A DNA stretch of 46,049 bases from an uncultured Pelagibacteraceae bacterium (lineage in GTDB: Bacteria > Pseudomonadota > Alphaproteobacteria > Pelagibacterales > Pelagibacteraceae): NCBI GenBank assembly GCA_902597725.1, contig CACJYQ010000008.1, positions 1-46,049 of the forward strand, in the 5' to 3' direction. Positions 24,975-33,514 of this stretch are shown here, in pieces; within the stretch, counting starts at the first letter, position 1; every line of letters starts with the position of its first letter. The notes beneath the pieces are model-generated. The model was not told the DNA's origin. It made no database searches and was given only the letters and a program-made list of their open reading frames with translations. The position numbers were made by a program, and so were the translations under genes.

Positions 24975-25625
24975 TTATTGAGATGAAAAATATATATTTT
25001 GAAAATAAGCTATAGATTTCATTTTAGAATTGTCAGTATCAGACATAATAGCAAGTCCATCAAGCTCATTGACATCTAGATCATGTAACCTTTTAAAATC
25101 CTCCTTAACATTAGCTTTAACTGTTACCCATTCATTTAGGTTATCTTTTGTACTAGCTAAAACATTATCTACCGATTTTTTTGTGTACGGGCTTGGGAAA
25201 TTAGCTCCAACTTCATTATTACTTGAGAAAACATAATTAATGGCTCTATTTGAGAGGGGTGTAGCTCCAGTTTTTTTAATGACAAAAACTCTTGCAGCAA
25301 AATCATGCCCTTTTTTAGTATTTTCTTTGATACCTGATAAATCTTTCTCGATTTTCCACGTTATATTTATGAATGGAGTCTTATCTAAGTTTATCTTGAT
25401 CTCTTTTCCAAGGCCAGAGGCAGCATTATCAGCAATCGATTTTAAATAATTTCCTTTATCATTTGTTCCAACGGTATAAAGTGTTTTATTGTCAGCTCCT
25501 CTTACCTTTCTAACTTTAAGTTCTGCGAGCTCTGACTCAGTAAAATCAAAGACCTTTAATTCATCTGCTGATGACAAGTTAATAAATAAAATCGTGATGA
25601 TTAAAATATTTAATAAAATTTTCAT
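24975..25625 (-). CDS. DUF3047 family exported protein
   Basis: A 216 aa protein with a signal peptide (MKILLNILIITILFINLSSA). The mature beta-rich domain matches DUF3047, with INITWKIEKDL, DFAARVFVIKK, INYVFSS and the C-terminal LDGLAIMSDTDNSK as landmarks. The family is periplasmic and of unknown function. The gene ends 1 nt from the small convergent membrane protein gene, and only 83 nt separate its start from the next small gene. Confidence 0.8.
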   Translation of the reverse strand: MKILLNILIITILFINLSSADELKVFDFTESELAELKVRKVRGADNKTLYTVGTNDKGNYLKSIADNAASGLGKEIKINLDKTPFINITWKIEKDLSGIKENTKKGHDFAARVFVIKKTGATPLSNRAINYVFSSNNEVGANFPSPYTKKSVDNVLASTKDNLNEWVTVKANVKEDFKRLHDLDVNELDGLAIMSDTDNSKMKSIAYFQNIYFSSQ

Positions 25626-25708
25626 AAAAAATTAAAAAAAATTCTTAATACATTATTTAGACAAAATTTAAACATTCAAAATTCAATATTCACTTCTATA
25701 TAAATAAT

Positions 25709-25846
25709 ATGAAGACAATATCCGCTTTTATACTCTTAATTTACTGGTCTATAATGATTTTTGCACCGGTTATGTCCAAAGACATTAAGTTTAGTAGAGC
25801 TAAAATTAATAATATCAAAATAGTTGAACAAAAACCAAGAAGTTAA
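25709..25846 (+). CDS. Small secreted or membrane-anchored peptide, hypothetical
   Basis: A 45 aa frame beginning MKTISAFILLIYWSIMIFAP, a signal-peptide-like segment, followed by about 22 basic polar residues. An AT-rich TATATAAATAATATG context leads into its ATG and may contain a -10 box. Its stop overlaps the convergent SDR stop by 4 nt. No family is recognised and it may be non-coding. Confidence 0.45.
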   Translation: MKTISAFILLIYWSIMIFAPVMSKDIKFSRAKINNIKIVEQKPRS

Positions 25847-26595
25847 TAAGTAGAGCGACCACCACTAATATCAAAGACTGCTGCTGTTGAAAAAGTGTTT
25901 TCCTCAGAAGAAAGCCAACAGATTAATGAGGTAAACTCTTCAACCTCCAAAAATCGACCTCTAGGTACTTTTGAAAGCATTCTTTGGACATGTTCTTTGG
26001 TCATTTGATCTAAAATTCTAGTTTTTGCTCCCGCTGGAGTGACTGCATTTACAGCTATATTCTTATCTGCAAGCTCTTTACCTAATGATTTAGTTAAACC
26101 TATTGCGCCTGCTTTTCCTACACTGTATGCACTAGCATTAGCATTTCCATCTTTTCCAGCCACAGAGGCTACATTTACAATTCTCCCATAATCATTTTTT
26201 ATCATGTTTGGGACTATTGACCTGCAACAATTAAATGTTCCCATTAAATTGATCTCTACAACTTTTTTCCACATCTCAATGTCATATTCCCATAATGTAG
26301 CTGTAGGGCCAGTTATTCCTGCATTATTTATTAAAATGTCAATGTTTGAGTTTTTTGTAATTTCATTTACAATTTTATCAACTTCATCATAATTAGATAC
26401 ATCTACAACATGAGAACTTAAATTAGGATTGTTTAAATCTTTAATAGCTTTCTCAGTAGCATTAGGGTCATTATCCCATATTATCACACTAGCACCAGAC
26501 TCTAAAAGTCTTTTAGAAATATCAAATCCAAATCCTTGGGCACCCCCAGTTACGATAGCAGTTCTGTTTTTAAAATCATAATTAATTTTTTTCAT
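25843..26595 (-). CDS. Short-chain dehydrogenase/reductase (SDR)
   Basis: A 250 aa classical SDR oxidoreductase. The NAD(P)-binding motif TGGAQGFG is at about residues 16-23, the Asp after beta-2 (IIWDND) favours NAD(H), and NNAG is near residue 90. The catalytic Ser lies in NVASVAG and the Tyr/Lys in AYSVGKAG, near residue 156. It starts 4 nt after the NCS1 permease stop and is the last gene of the TRAP-NCS1 operon. The substrate is probably a small alcohol imported by one of these transporters. The exact reaction is unknown. Confidence 0.88.
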   Translation of the reverse strand: MKKINYDFKNRTAIVTGGAQGFGFDISKRLLESGASVIIWDNDPNATEKAIKDLNNPNLSSHVVDVSNYDEVDKIVNEITKNSNIDILINNAGITGPTATLWEYDIEMWKKVVEINLMGTFNCCRSIVPNMIKNDYGRIVNVASVAGKDGNANASAYSVGKAGAIGLTKSLGKELADKNIAVNAVTPAGAKTRILDQMTKEHVQRMLSKVPRGRFLEVEEFTSLICWLSSEENTFSTAAVFDISGGRSTY

Positions 26596-26599
26596 TGTT

Positions 26600-28057
26600 T
26601 TATTCTCTGGCTAATAAATAATATGTAAAAGCAGCTATAGCGGCTCCTATAATCCAAGAAAATGATTGAAGAAACATCAAATTAGCATTCCAAATTGTTG
26701 AAGCAGAAAAAATAAAACCTATAATTACAGAATAAACTGCTTTTATATGCCAACCCCCAGTATAATAATAAATTCCATTATTCTCTAAAGAATATATATC
26801 TTTGTTATTTATCTTGCTCTTTTGAATGAAATAAAAGTCAGAAATCATAATTCCAAAAAGTGGTCCAAAAAAAGCTCCAAAAGTATCAATGAAAGATAAG
26901 GCTCCAACTTGACTTAAAAAAGTTAACCAAAATATTCCAATTATGAAACCTAGAATTGAAATTATTAAACCTGCACTCCTTATAGATAAAGAGAAAGGTA
27001 AAAAATTTACCAAAGTGTATTGAGACGGAATAAAATTTACTATTAAATTTGTTGAAGCAGATGCAATAATTATAAAAATTAAAGCTAAAACAACCAGGAA
27101 TAAATTATCTAATTTTCCAATAATATCTGTTGGATTTGTTAAAATTCTGTTTAAATTTTCTGGATCTTGCTTCAAAAAAGCATCCATGCCAGAAACGATA
27201 AACAGCGCAAAAAAAGAAAAGATTAATAAATTTAAAATTAAGCTAAAATTTCCTTTTTTAAGCTGACTTTCATCTTTGACATATCTAGAAAAATCACCAA
27301 AACTCAAAATTACAACTGAGAAATAAGCAAACACTGTGCTAGAGACTGTTATTAATGGCCCAAAATTATCTTTATTAAGAAAATTTTCAGTATTTAAAAT
27401 ATTTAAAAAAGCTTTAGAAGTAAATTTAACATCACTAAGCAAAACTGATAAAAAAAACAATAACATCCCAAAATATACTATTATAGCTGAAAAAATAATA
27501 ATTTTTTTGTTTATATTCATTCCTGCACTAAATAAAAAACCTTGCAAAATTATTGCAATAATAATTGCCGTCCAATCGATTAAATTCATTCCTAGAAAGA
27601 ATATTAAAAATATTTCTTTATCAAGTAACACGGGATCTATTGAAAAAATTGATATTCTTATAAGATAACTAAATGCTTTTGATAAAAAATATGTTTGAAT
27701 ACCAAATAAAAAAATACCAACAAAAAATCTAATCAATCCAAAGTATTTTGCACCAATAACACCTAATGATGATCTTAGTAAAACAATAAAAGGTAATCCA
27801 TTTTTTTGAGATGGTTTTCCTATTAAATTTGAAAAAACGTAAATTAATAATGTTCCAATTATTGTACCAGTAAACACAACGAAAGTATTAAGATCATAAA
27901 TTAGATAAAGAGATACGATTAGTGAAAAGCCAATAACACTTTGTATATTTACACCCCAAAAGCAAAATAGAATTTTCCAATCCCAATTTTTTTCAATAGG
28001 ATTTACAGAAACTAAATCCCAATTAGTAAGATTTTTTTTTATATTTTGAGGACTCAC
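26600..28057 (-). CDS. NCS1-family nucleobase/allantoin-type cation symporter
   Basis: A 485 aa membrane protein with about 12 hydrophobic helices, matching the NCS1 family (cytosine, purine, hydantoin, allantoin importers). Landmarks are the N-terminal NWDLVSVNPIEKNWDW, then IGFSLIVSLYLI, and FGPLFGIMISDF, the conserved region in helix 10. The start is GTG at 28057, as no ATG fits the family N-terminus. It begins 25 nt after the TRAP dctM stop, so a nitrogenous-base transporter appears to share an operon with a TRAP system. The substrate is unknown. Confidence 0.85.
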   Translation of the reverse strand: MSPQNIKKNLTNWDLVSVNPIEKNWDWKILFCFWGVNIQSVIGFSLIVSLYLIYDLNTFVVFTGTIIGTLLIYVFSNLIGKPSQKNGLPFIVLLRSSLGVIGAKYFGLIRFFVGIFLFGIQTYFLSKAFSYLIRISIFSIDPVLLDKEIFLIFFLGMNLIDWTAIIIAIILQGFLFSAGMNINKKIIIFSAIIVYFGMLLFFLSVLLSDVKFTSKAFLNILNTENFLNKDNFGPLITVSSTVFAYFSVVILSFGDFSRYVKDESQLKKGNFSLILNLLIFSFFALFIVSGMDAFLKQDPENLNRILTNPTDIIGKLDNLFLVVLALIFIIIASASTNLIVNFIPSQYTLVNFLPFSLSIRSAGLIISILGFIIGIFWLTFLSQVGALSFIDTFGAFFGPLFGIMISDFYFIQKSKINNKDIYSLENNGIYYYTGGWHIKAVYSVIIGFIFSASTIWNANLMFLQSFSWIIGAAIAAFTYYLLARE

Positions 28058-28082
28058 TTAAGTAATATAAAACTTTAACTTT

Positions 28083-29417
28083 CTACTGTCCATATAAGAG
28101 AGTTGGTAACCATAAAGCAATTTTGGGAAATATAATTATTAAAATCAAACCAAAAATCTGTAAGACCATAAACTGCATCATTCCATAGTAAATATCCTTT
28201 AAATCCCATTCTGGTACTACTCCTTTTAAAAAATACGCAGATAATGCGACTGGAGGTGAAAGCCAGGCGGTTTGTAAATTTACAGCCACTAGGATAGCAA
28301 ACCAAGTCAAATTAAATCCTAGTGCTTCGATCAATGGTAATATTATTGGAACGATAATCATTACTATAGGTACCCATTCTAACGGCCATCCCAATAAAAA
28401 TATCATTACCATAACCATTGCTAGAATTAGATATTTATTCATTTCAAGACCTAATAAAAATTCAGTTAATAAAGTTGGAGTTCCTAGTCTTGCGAAAACA
28501 GCGCCAAAAAAATTTGAAGCAGCAACTAAAACCATTATCAATGCTGTAATCTCTAGTGTTTTTACTAATGCCTCTTGTAATTTTGGAAGAGTTAATTTTT
28601 TATAAGCTAATGAAAGGATTAAAGCACCCATCGCTCCACATCCTGCAGCTTCAGTTGGTGTTGCAAAACCAAATAAAATACTTCCTAATGCTGCAAATAC
28701 CAAAGCTGCTGGCGGAACTAAACCCAAGAAAAATTCAATCCATACATCTTTCATGCTTGCAGCTCTCATATCTTCAGGTATCACTGGTCCTAATTTTGGA
28801 TTAATCATACATCTGATCGTTGTGTAGCCAGCGTATAAACTTGCAAGTAAAATTCCTGGTATAATTGCAGCAGCAAATAAATCTATTACTGGAATTTCCA
28901 TTATAGGCCCCATTACAACTAACATAATACTTGGCGGAATTAATATTCCTAAAGTTCCTCCAGCTGTAATAGTTCCAGCTGCAAGTCTCACATCATACCC
29001 AGATCTATTCATAGATTTTGCAGCCATAATTCCAAGTATTGTTACAGAGGCACCAACAATTCCTGTTGCAGCAGCAAATATTACAGAGACAAATAAAACT
29101 GCATAATATAAAGATCCTTTAACTTTTGCTAACATCATTTGGAACGCTGAAAATAATCTTTCCATTAATCCAGCTTGTTCCATCATAATTCCCATAAATA
29201 CAAAGAGTGGGACGGCGGCAAGTGTCTGCTCCGTCATTACCATAGAAAATTGGAGTGTCATTAAATAAAAAACTAGCTTTCCAAATCCTAAATAACCAAA
29301 TACGAAACCTAAGAAAATTAATGTAAATGAAATCGGGAAACCTACAAATATTGCAAATAGCATTACGCCAACAAGAATAAAACCTAAGATGGCTGGGTCT
29401 ATAAACTCAGCAATCAT
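28083..29417 (-). CDS. dctM: TRAP transporter large permease subunit (DctM family)
   Basis: A 444 aa polytopic membrane protein of the TRAP large-subunit family. Recognisable stretches are VGFPISFTLIFLGFVFGYLG, FVFMGIMMEQAGLMERL and GTLGILIPPSIMLVVMGP. It shares 4 nt with dctQ (ATGA). Together with an unusually long DctQ and a 364 aa binding protein it resembles the TAXI-independent TakP/mannitol-chloroaromatic subgroup, which includes 2-oxoacid and sulfonate importers. Confidence 0.94.
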   Translation of the reverse strand: MIAEFIDPAILGFILVGVMLFAIFVGFPISFTLIFLGFVFGYLGFGKLVFYLMTLQFSMVMTEQTLAAVPLFVFMGIMMEQAGLMERLFSAFQMMLAKVKGSLYYAVLFVSVIFAAATGIVGASVTILGIMAAKSMNRSGYDVRLAAGTITAGGTLGILIPPSIMLVVMGPIMEIPVIDLFAAAIIPGILLASLYAGYTTIRCMINPKLGPVIPEDMRAASMKDVWIEFFLGLVPPAALVFAALGSILFGFATPTEAAGCGAMGALILSLAYKKLTLPKLQEALVKTLEITALIMVLVAASNFFGAVFARLGTPTLLTEFLLGLEMNKYLILAMVMVMIFLLGWPLEWVPIVMIIVPIILPLIEALGFNLTWFAILVAVNLQTAWLSPPVALSAYFLKGVVPEWDLKDIYYGMMQFMVLQIFGLILIIIFPKIALWLPTLLYGQ

Positions 29418-30028
29418 TTAGTCTCTCCAGGCCACTCACCTTTTTTTGCTGCCCAATAACTTTTAAGTAACTCAGAAACTCCTTGAACTAGTAAAAATAT
29501 TATACCAACAAGTAAGCAAGTTTTGATTGGCCACATGTAAGGCATCCATGTGGTATCCATACCTCTTTCACCTCTTTGAATTGATTCTCCAACAAATCCG
29601 ATAGTCATATAAAGAAAAACAATTAAACCTGGAAAATAAAATAATAAATATAACCAAAAATCTATTAAACCTTGATTTTTAGTTTTAAAATTTCTGTATA
29701 AAAAATCTGCTCTTATATGGACTCCTCTAGAAAGAGCATAACCAGCACCCAACATAAAAAGTGCTCCATATAAAAAACGACTTATGTCGTAAGCCCAAAT
29801 TGTTGGTGCTAAAAATAATTTTCTTGCAAGAACTTCATAAGTCATTGCAAAAATTAATGGTATCAATATCCAACAAACTATATTACCAATTAATTTACTG
29901 AATCTATCAATACTTGTAATAGATTTAGCCATCCAGAATGGCATATCGTCAGGCATTTTTCCCAAACCGCCTCGTCTTTCGGCAATCATTTCATCTGATA
30001 TATCTAGTTTATCTGGTTCTTCTGCCAT
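29414..30028 (-). CDS. dctQ: TRAP transporter small permease subunit (DctQ family, long form)
   Basis: A 204 aa membrane protein with four main hydrophobic helices after a 30-residue charged N-terminus (MAEEPDKLDISDEMIAERRG). The motif YEVLARKLFLAPTIWAYDIS (near residue 64) is the DctQ signature. The long charged N-terminus is common in the TakP-type TRAP systems. No clear ribosome-binding site precedes it, and a terminator-like hairpin lies 20 nt upstream. Confidence 0.92.
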   Translation of the reverse strand: MAEEPDKLDISDEMIAERRGGLGKMPDDMPFWMAKSITSIDRFSKLIGNIVCWILIPLIFAMTYEVLARKLFLAPTIWAYDISRFLYGALFMLGAGYALSRGVHIRADFLYRNFKTKNQGLIDFWLYLLFYFPGLIVFLYMTIGFVGESIQRGERGMDTTWMPYMWPIKTCLLVGIIFLLVQGVSELLKSYWAAKKGEWPGETK

Positions 30029-30048
30029 AATATTTATGTATAAAAAAC

Positions 30049-30075
30049 TAGAGCGGACTTTAAAAGTCCGCTCTA
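30049..30075 (-). terminator. Intrinsic-terminator-like hairpin between dctP and dctQ
   Basis: In the transcript TAGAGCGGACTTT pairs with AAAGTCCGCTCTA in a 10-13 bp stem with a tiny loop, followed by GTTTTTTA. It lies 23 nt after the dctP stop and inside the operon. It therefore probably acts as a partial terminator that makes binding-protein mRNA more abundant than permease mRNA. Confidence 0.75.
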
Positions 30076-30098
30076 ATTAAATCAAGATTAATTACTGA

Positions 30099-31193
30099 TT
30101 ACTTTAATGTTGCTGCGTGTGCCATTCCTAGCTTCGCATTAGACATTTGAGCACCACTCCAGAATGGAACAGCAATATCAGCAAATTCTTTCATCGAATT
30201 ATAAACTTCGTTGAAGAATTTATTTTCTTTAGCATTCTTATTTAAAGAAGCTTTTGCTGCAGCCATATACTCTGTGAAATAATCTGAAGGTGTATCTTCT
30301 AAAATTACTCCATGTTTAGTAGTAAGCTCTTGTAAAGCTTTTCCGTTCTCATAGATTCTGTAACTTAAAGATTTTGCTAATGATGCATTAGCAGCTACTT
30401 CAAGTGACTTTTTCTCATGAGCAGTCATAGCATTGTAAGTTTTTCCAGTAATATAAAAGTCAGCATTTACGACTACTTGGTGTAAACCTTGTAAGTAGTA
30501 GTGCTTTAATACTTTTTGGAAACCAAATGTTAAATCTGGTTTTGGACAACACCATTCAGCAGCATCGATAGTTCCTGCTTCAAGAGCTGGCAAAATATCT
30601 CCACCACCCATTGCAACAGATGCTATACCAATGTCTTTGTAAGTTTGTCCTGGAATTCCTGGAGGAGTTCTGAACTTATATTTTCTAAAGTCAGCCATAT
30701 CTTTAATTGGTTTTGGAAACCAACCTAGAGCTTCTGGGCCAACTGGTTGAATCATAAATCCTTTTATGTCTCTTCCCATTTCTTTCCAAAGTTGGTCGTA
30801 TAACTCTTTACCACCACCGTATTGGAACCATGATAAGAACGCTATATTGTCAATACCAACTCCACCACCAGCTACCGGTGACCCGAATAACATAGCAGCA
30901 GGATGATCACCTGACCAATAATGTGTCCAAGCAAATCCGCAATCAATTAAACCCTTATCTACAGCATCTAGAGTTTCTTTAACTCCAACAACCGCACCAG
31001 CAGGTAAAATTTCAAACTTTAAAGAACCACTTGTTAAAGTTGTTACTGTGTCAGTAAAGTCTTTTAACATTTTGACCTCATCAGCCTTAGTGTTAAGTAC
31101 TGTCTGACATTTTAGTGTCTTTGCAGCGTTAGCATTTGATACGAAACCAAGTACTAAAACAGATGCAAATAACATTGAAATGATTTTTTTCAT
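30099..31193 (-). CDS. dctP: TRAP transporter periplasmic solute-binding protein (TakP-like)
   Basis: A 364 aa exported binding protein with a signal peptide (MKKIISMLFASVLVLGFVSNANA). The region KFRTPPGIPGQTYKDIG holds the conserved Arg that binds an acid group. GTIDAAEWCCPKPDLTFGF and VLKHYYLQGLHQ match the TakP-type (2-oxoacid, mannitol/chloroaromatic) subfamily. Tandem Cys in EWCC is notable. A strong Shine-Dalgarno AGAAGG stands 7 nt before the ATG, and an 18 nt palindrome lies just upstream of it. The gene is divergent from the GMC oxidoreductase. An organosulfonate or oxoacid ligand is an inference. Confidence 0.92.
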   Translation of the reverse strand: MKKIISMLFASVLVLGFVSNANAAKTLKCQTVLNTKADEVKMLKDFTDTVTTLTSGSLKFEILPAGAVVGVKETLDAVDKGLIDCGFAWTHYWSGDHPAAMLFGSPVAGGGVGIDNIAFLSWFQYGGGKELYDQLWKEMGRDIKGFMIQPVGPEALGWFPKPIKDMADFRKYKFRTPPGIPGQTYKDIGIASVAMGGGDILPALEAGTIDAAEWCCPKPDLTFGFQKVLKHYYLQGLHQVVVNADFYITGKTYNAMTAHEKKSLEVAANASLAKSLSYRIYENGKALQELTTKHGVILEDTPSDYFTEYMAAAKASLNKNAKENKFFNEVYNSMKEFADIAVPFWSGAQMSNAKLGMAHAATLK

Positions 31194-31208
31194 TATTTTT
31201 CCTTCTCG

Positions 31209-31226
31209 TTAGTTAAATTTAACTAA
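31209..31226. promoter_or_regulatory. Perfect 18 nt palindrome upstream of second TRAP operon
   Basis: TTAGTTAAATTTAACTAA reads identically on both strands. It sits 15 nt from the dctP ATG, immediately upstream of its Shine-Dalgarno, in the 133 nt divergent spacer to the GMC gene. It could be an operator or form a hairpin in the dctP leader. The length and position argue against chance, though the spacer is AT-rich. Confidence 0.5.
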
Positions 31227-31326
31227 TATATACAATCAGAAAAACAAACCTCACACAAGTGACAATTGATTAATATGAGTGTAAAGAAGATTAATAAAGA
31301 GATATAAAAAACTTATTCAACTTGTG

Positions 31327-32931
31327 ATGGAAAATTTTGATTTTATAATTATTGGTGCCGGGTCTGCTGGATGTGTTCTTGCAAATAGACTTTCGGAGAA
31401 TCCAAAAAATAAAGTTTTGTTAATTGAGGCCGGAGGAAAAGATAACTATCCCTGGATACATATACCAGTTGGTTATTTTAAAACGATGCATAATCCCTCT
31501 GTTGATTGGTGTTACAAAACTGAACCTGATGAGACAATGAATAATCGTTCAATTCGTTATCCTAGAGGAAAAACTTTAGGAGGAAGCTCTGCTATTAATG
31601 GTTTACTATATATTAGAGGTCAAAGTAGAGATTATGATGTTTGGCGTCAATTAGGTAATACTGGTTGGGGTTGGGATGATGTTCTTCCTTACTTTATCAA
31701 AGCTGAGGATCAAGAACGTGGAAAAGATGACTATCATGGTGTTGGCGGTCCTTTATCTGTATCAGATCAAAGAATTCAGTTACCACTTTTGAATGAATTT
31801 CAGAATGCTGCTGAGGAATTTGGTATTCCAAAAACTAAGGATTTCAATACTGGTGACAATCATGGTTGTGGATATTTTCAAGTAACCGAAAAAGATGGAT
31901 TTAGGTGTAGTACTGCAGTTGGATATTTAAACCCAATTAAAAATAGAAAAAATTTAAAGATCATTACTCATGCTCATGTAAAAAAAATAAATTTCGAAAA
32001 TAAAACTGCTAAAAATATTGAGTATTGGCAAGAAAATGTTCTAAAAAAGGTTACAGCTAATAAAGAAATAATACTCTCATCTGGGTCAATTGGATCACCT
32101 CAAATTTTGCAAACTTCCGGGATAGGTAATTCAGAAAAATTAAAACACCTAGGTGTGACTATGGTGCATGAACTAATGGGAGTTGGAGAAAATTTACAAG
32201 ATCATTTAATGTTCAGACCAATTTACAAAGTTAATGGGCTTAAATCATTAAATAAAAAAGTTAATAGTTTGTTTGGAAAATTAATGATTGGTCTAGAATA
32301 TGTTTTTAATAGGAGTGGACCAATGACAATGGGTGCTAGTCAAATGTGTATGTTTGCTAAGAGTGATCCATCTTTAGAATTACCAGATCTGCAATGGCAC
32401 GTGCAACCGATGAGTATGGACACCTTGGGTGCTACAAAAAACCATGACTTTCACGCATTCACACCCACTGTATCAAATATCAGACCAACAAGTAGAGGCC
32501 ATGTCAACATAATTAATAAAGACTCAAGAATTTATGCAAAAGTAAAACTCAACTATCTTTCAACTGATCACGATCGTATGGTCGCTGCGAAGGGTTTAAA
32601 ACTTACAAGAAAAATAGTAATGGAGTCCGAAACTTTTAAAAAATATAAACCAGAAGAATATAGACCTGGTATTAATATTAATGATGATGAAGAGCTTGTG
32701 AAAGCTGGATCAGATTATGCGCAAACTATTTTTCATCCAGTTGGTACATGTAAAATGGGACAAGACGATATGGCGGTAGTCGATGAAACTCTTAAAGTAA
32801 AGGGGTTAAATAATTTGAGGGTAATTGATGCATCAATAATGCCTAATATAACTTCGGGTAATACAAATGCACCCACAATAATGATTGCCGAAAAAGGTGC
32901 TGATATGATACTTAGAAGTAATGTTCACTGA
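31327..32931 (+). CDS. GMC-family FAD-dependent oxidoreductase (choline/isethionate dehydrogenase-like)
   Basis: A 534 aa FAD alcohol dehydrogenase of the glucose-methanol-choline family. The N-terminal dinucleotide motif is IIGAGSAGCVLANRLSENP and the second GMC signature is GSIGSPQILQTSGIG. The catalytic His is in FHPVGTCKMG near residue 470, with the partner Asn in GNTNAPT near residue 514. The ATG at 31327 is chosen over a GTG one codon upstream. Automatic annotation would say choline dehydrogenase. Divergence from a TRAP operon and the nearby xsc gene also allow isethionate dehydrogenase (IseJ), an enzyme of the same family. It overlaps the terC-like gene by 11 nt. Confidence 0.88.
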   Translation: MENFDFIIIGAGSAGCVLANRLSENPKNKVLLIEAGGKDNYPWIHIPVGYFKTMHNPSVDWCYKTEPDETMNNRSIRYPRGKTLGGSSAINGLLYIRGQSRDYDVWRQLGNTGWGWDDVLPYFIKAEDQERGKDDYHGVGGPLSVSDQRIQLPLLNEFQNAAEEFGIPKTKDFNTGDNHGCGYFQVTEKDGFRCSTAVGYLNPIKNRKNLKIITHAHVKKINFENKTAKNIEYWQENVLKKVTANKEIILSSGSIGSPQILQTSGIGNSEKLKHLGVTMVHELMGVGENLQDHLMFRPIYKVNGLKSLNKKVNSLFGKLMIGLEYVFNRSGPMTMGASQMCMFAKSDPSLELPDLQWHVQPMSMDTLGATKNHDFHAFTPTVSNIRPTSRGHVNIINKDSRIYAKVKLNYLSTDHDRMVAAKGLKLTRKIVMESETFKKYKPEEYRPGININDDEELVKAGSDYAQTIFHPVGTCKMGQDDMAVVDETLKVKGLNNLRVIDASIMPNITSGNTNAPTIMIAEKGADMILRSNVH

Positions 32932-33514
32932 TTTAATTACTCCAGAACAAATTACAATTTTAACACAAATCATCTTAATTGATCTTGTATTAGCAGGTGA
33001 CAATGCAATCATAATTGGAATGGTAGCATCAAAATTTCCTTTAGAACAAAGACGAAAAATTATTTTTTGGGGAATAGGTGGTGCAGTTATCTTAAGAATA
33101 ATCTTAACTTTATTGACTGCTTATTTATTACAAATTACAGGTTTAAGATTAATTGGAGGTGTTCTTCTTCTCTATATTGTCTACAAACTTTATGTAGATG
33201 TCATAAAAGGTTCTGATCACGGAAGTGATATAAAGGTAGATAATTCCAGTTTCCTAAAAGCTATTTGGACAATCTTATTAGCTGATTTTACTATGAGTTT
33301 AGATAATGTATTAGGAGTTGCTGGAGCAGCAGGAGACCATTACTATTTATTAATTTTTGGTCTTGTTTTATCAATTGTACTAATGGCAACAGCTGCAACA
33401 TTAATATCTAATTGGATAAAGAAATATAAATGGATTGCTTGGGCTGGATTATTGGCAATTTTAATTGTTGCTATTAAATTGATTTATACTGATATTAAAA
33501 TATTATTTTTATGA
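32921..33514 (+). CDS. TerC family integral membrane protein
   Basis: A 197 aa membrane protein with about seven hydrophobic helices. The two conserved acidic motifs of the TerC family, LVLAGDNAIIIG (near residue 22) and ADFTMSLDNVLGVAGAA (near residue 120), are present. The short form without CBS domains corresponds to the YjbE-type group, proposed to move manganese or other metals and to aid metal loading of exported proteins. It overlaps the GMC gene by 11 nt and the SDR by 4 nt, implying translational coupling. The functional link to the operon is unclear. Confidence 0.88.
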   Translation: MFTDLITPEQITILTQIILIDLVLAGDNAIIIGMVASKFPLEQRRKIIFWGIGGAVILRIILTLLTAYLLQITGLRLIGGVLLLYIVYKLYVDVIKGSDHGSDIKVDNSSFLKAIWTILLADFTMSLDNVLGVAGAAGDHYYLLIFGLVLSIVLMATAATLISNWIKKYKWIAWAGLLAILIVAIKLIYTDIKILFL

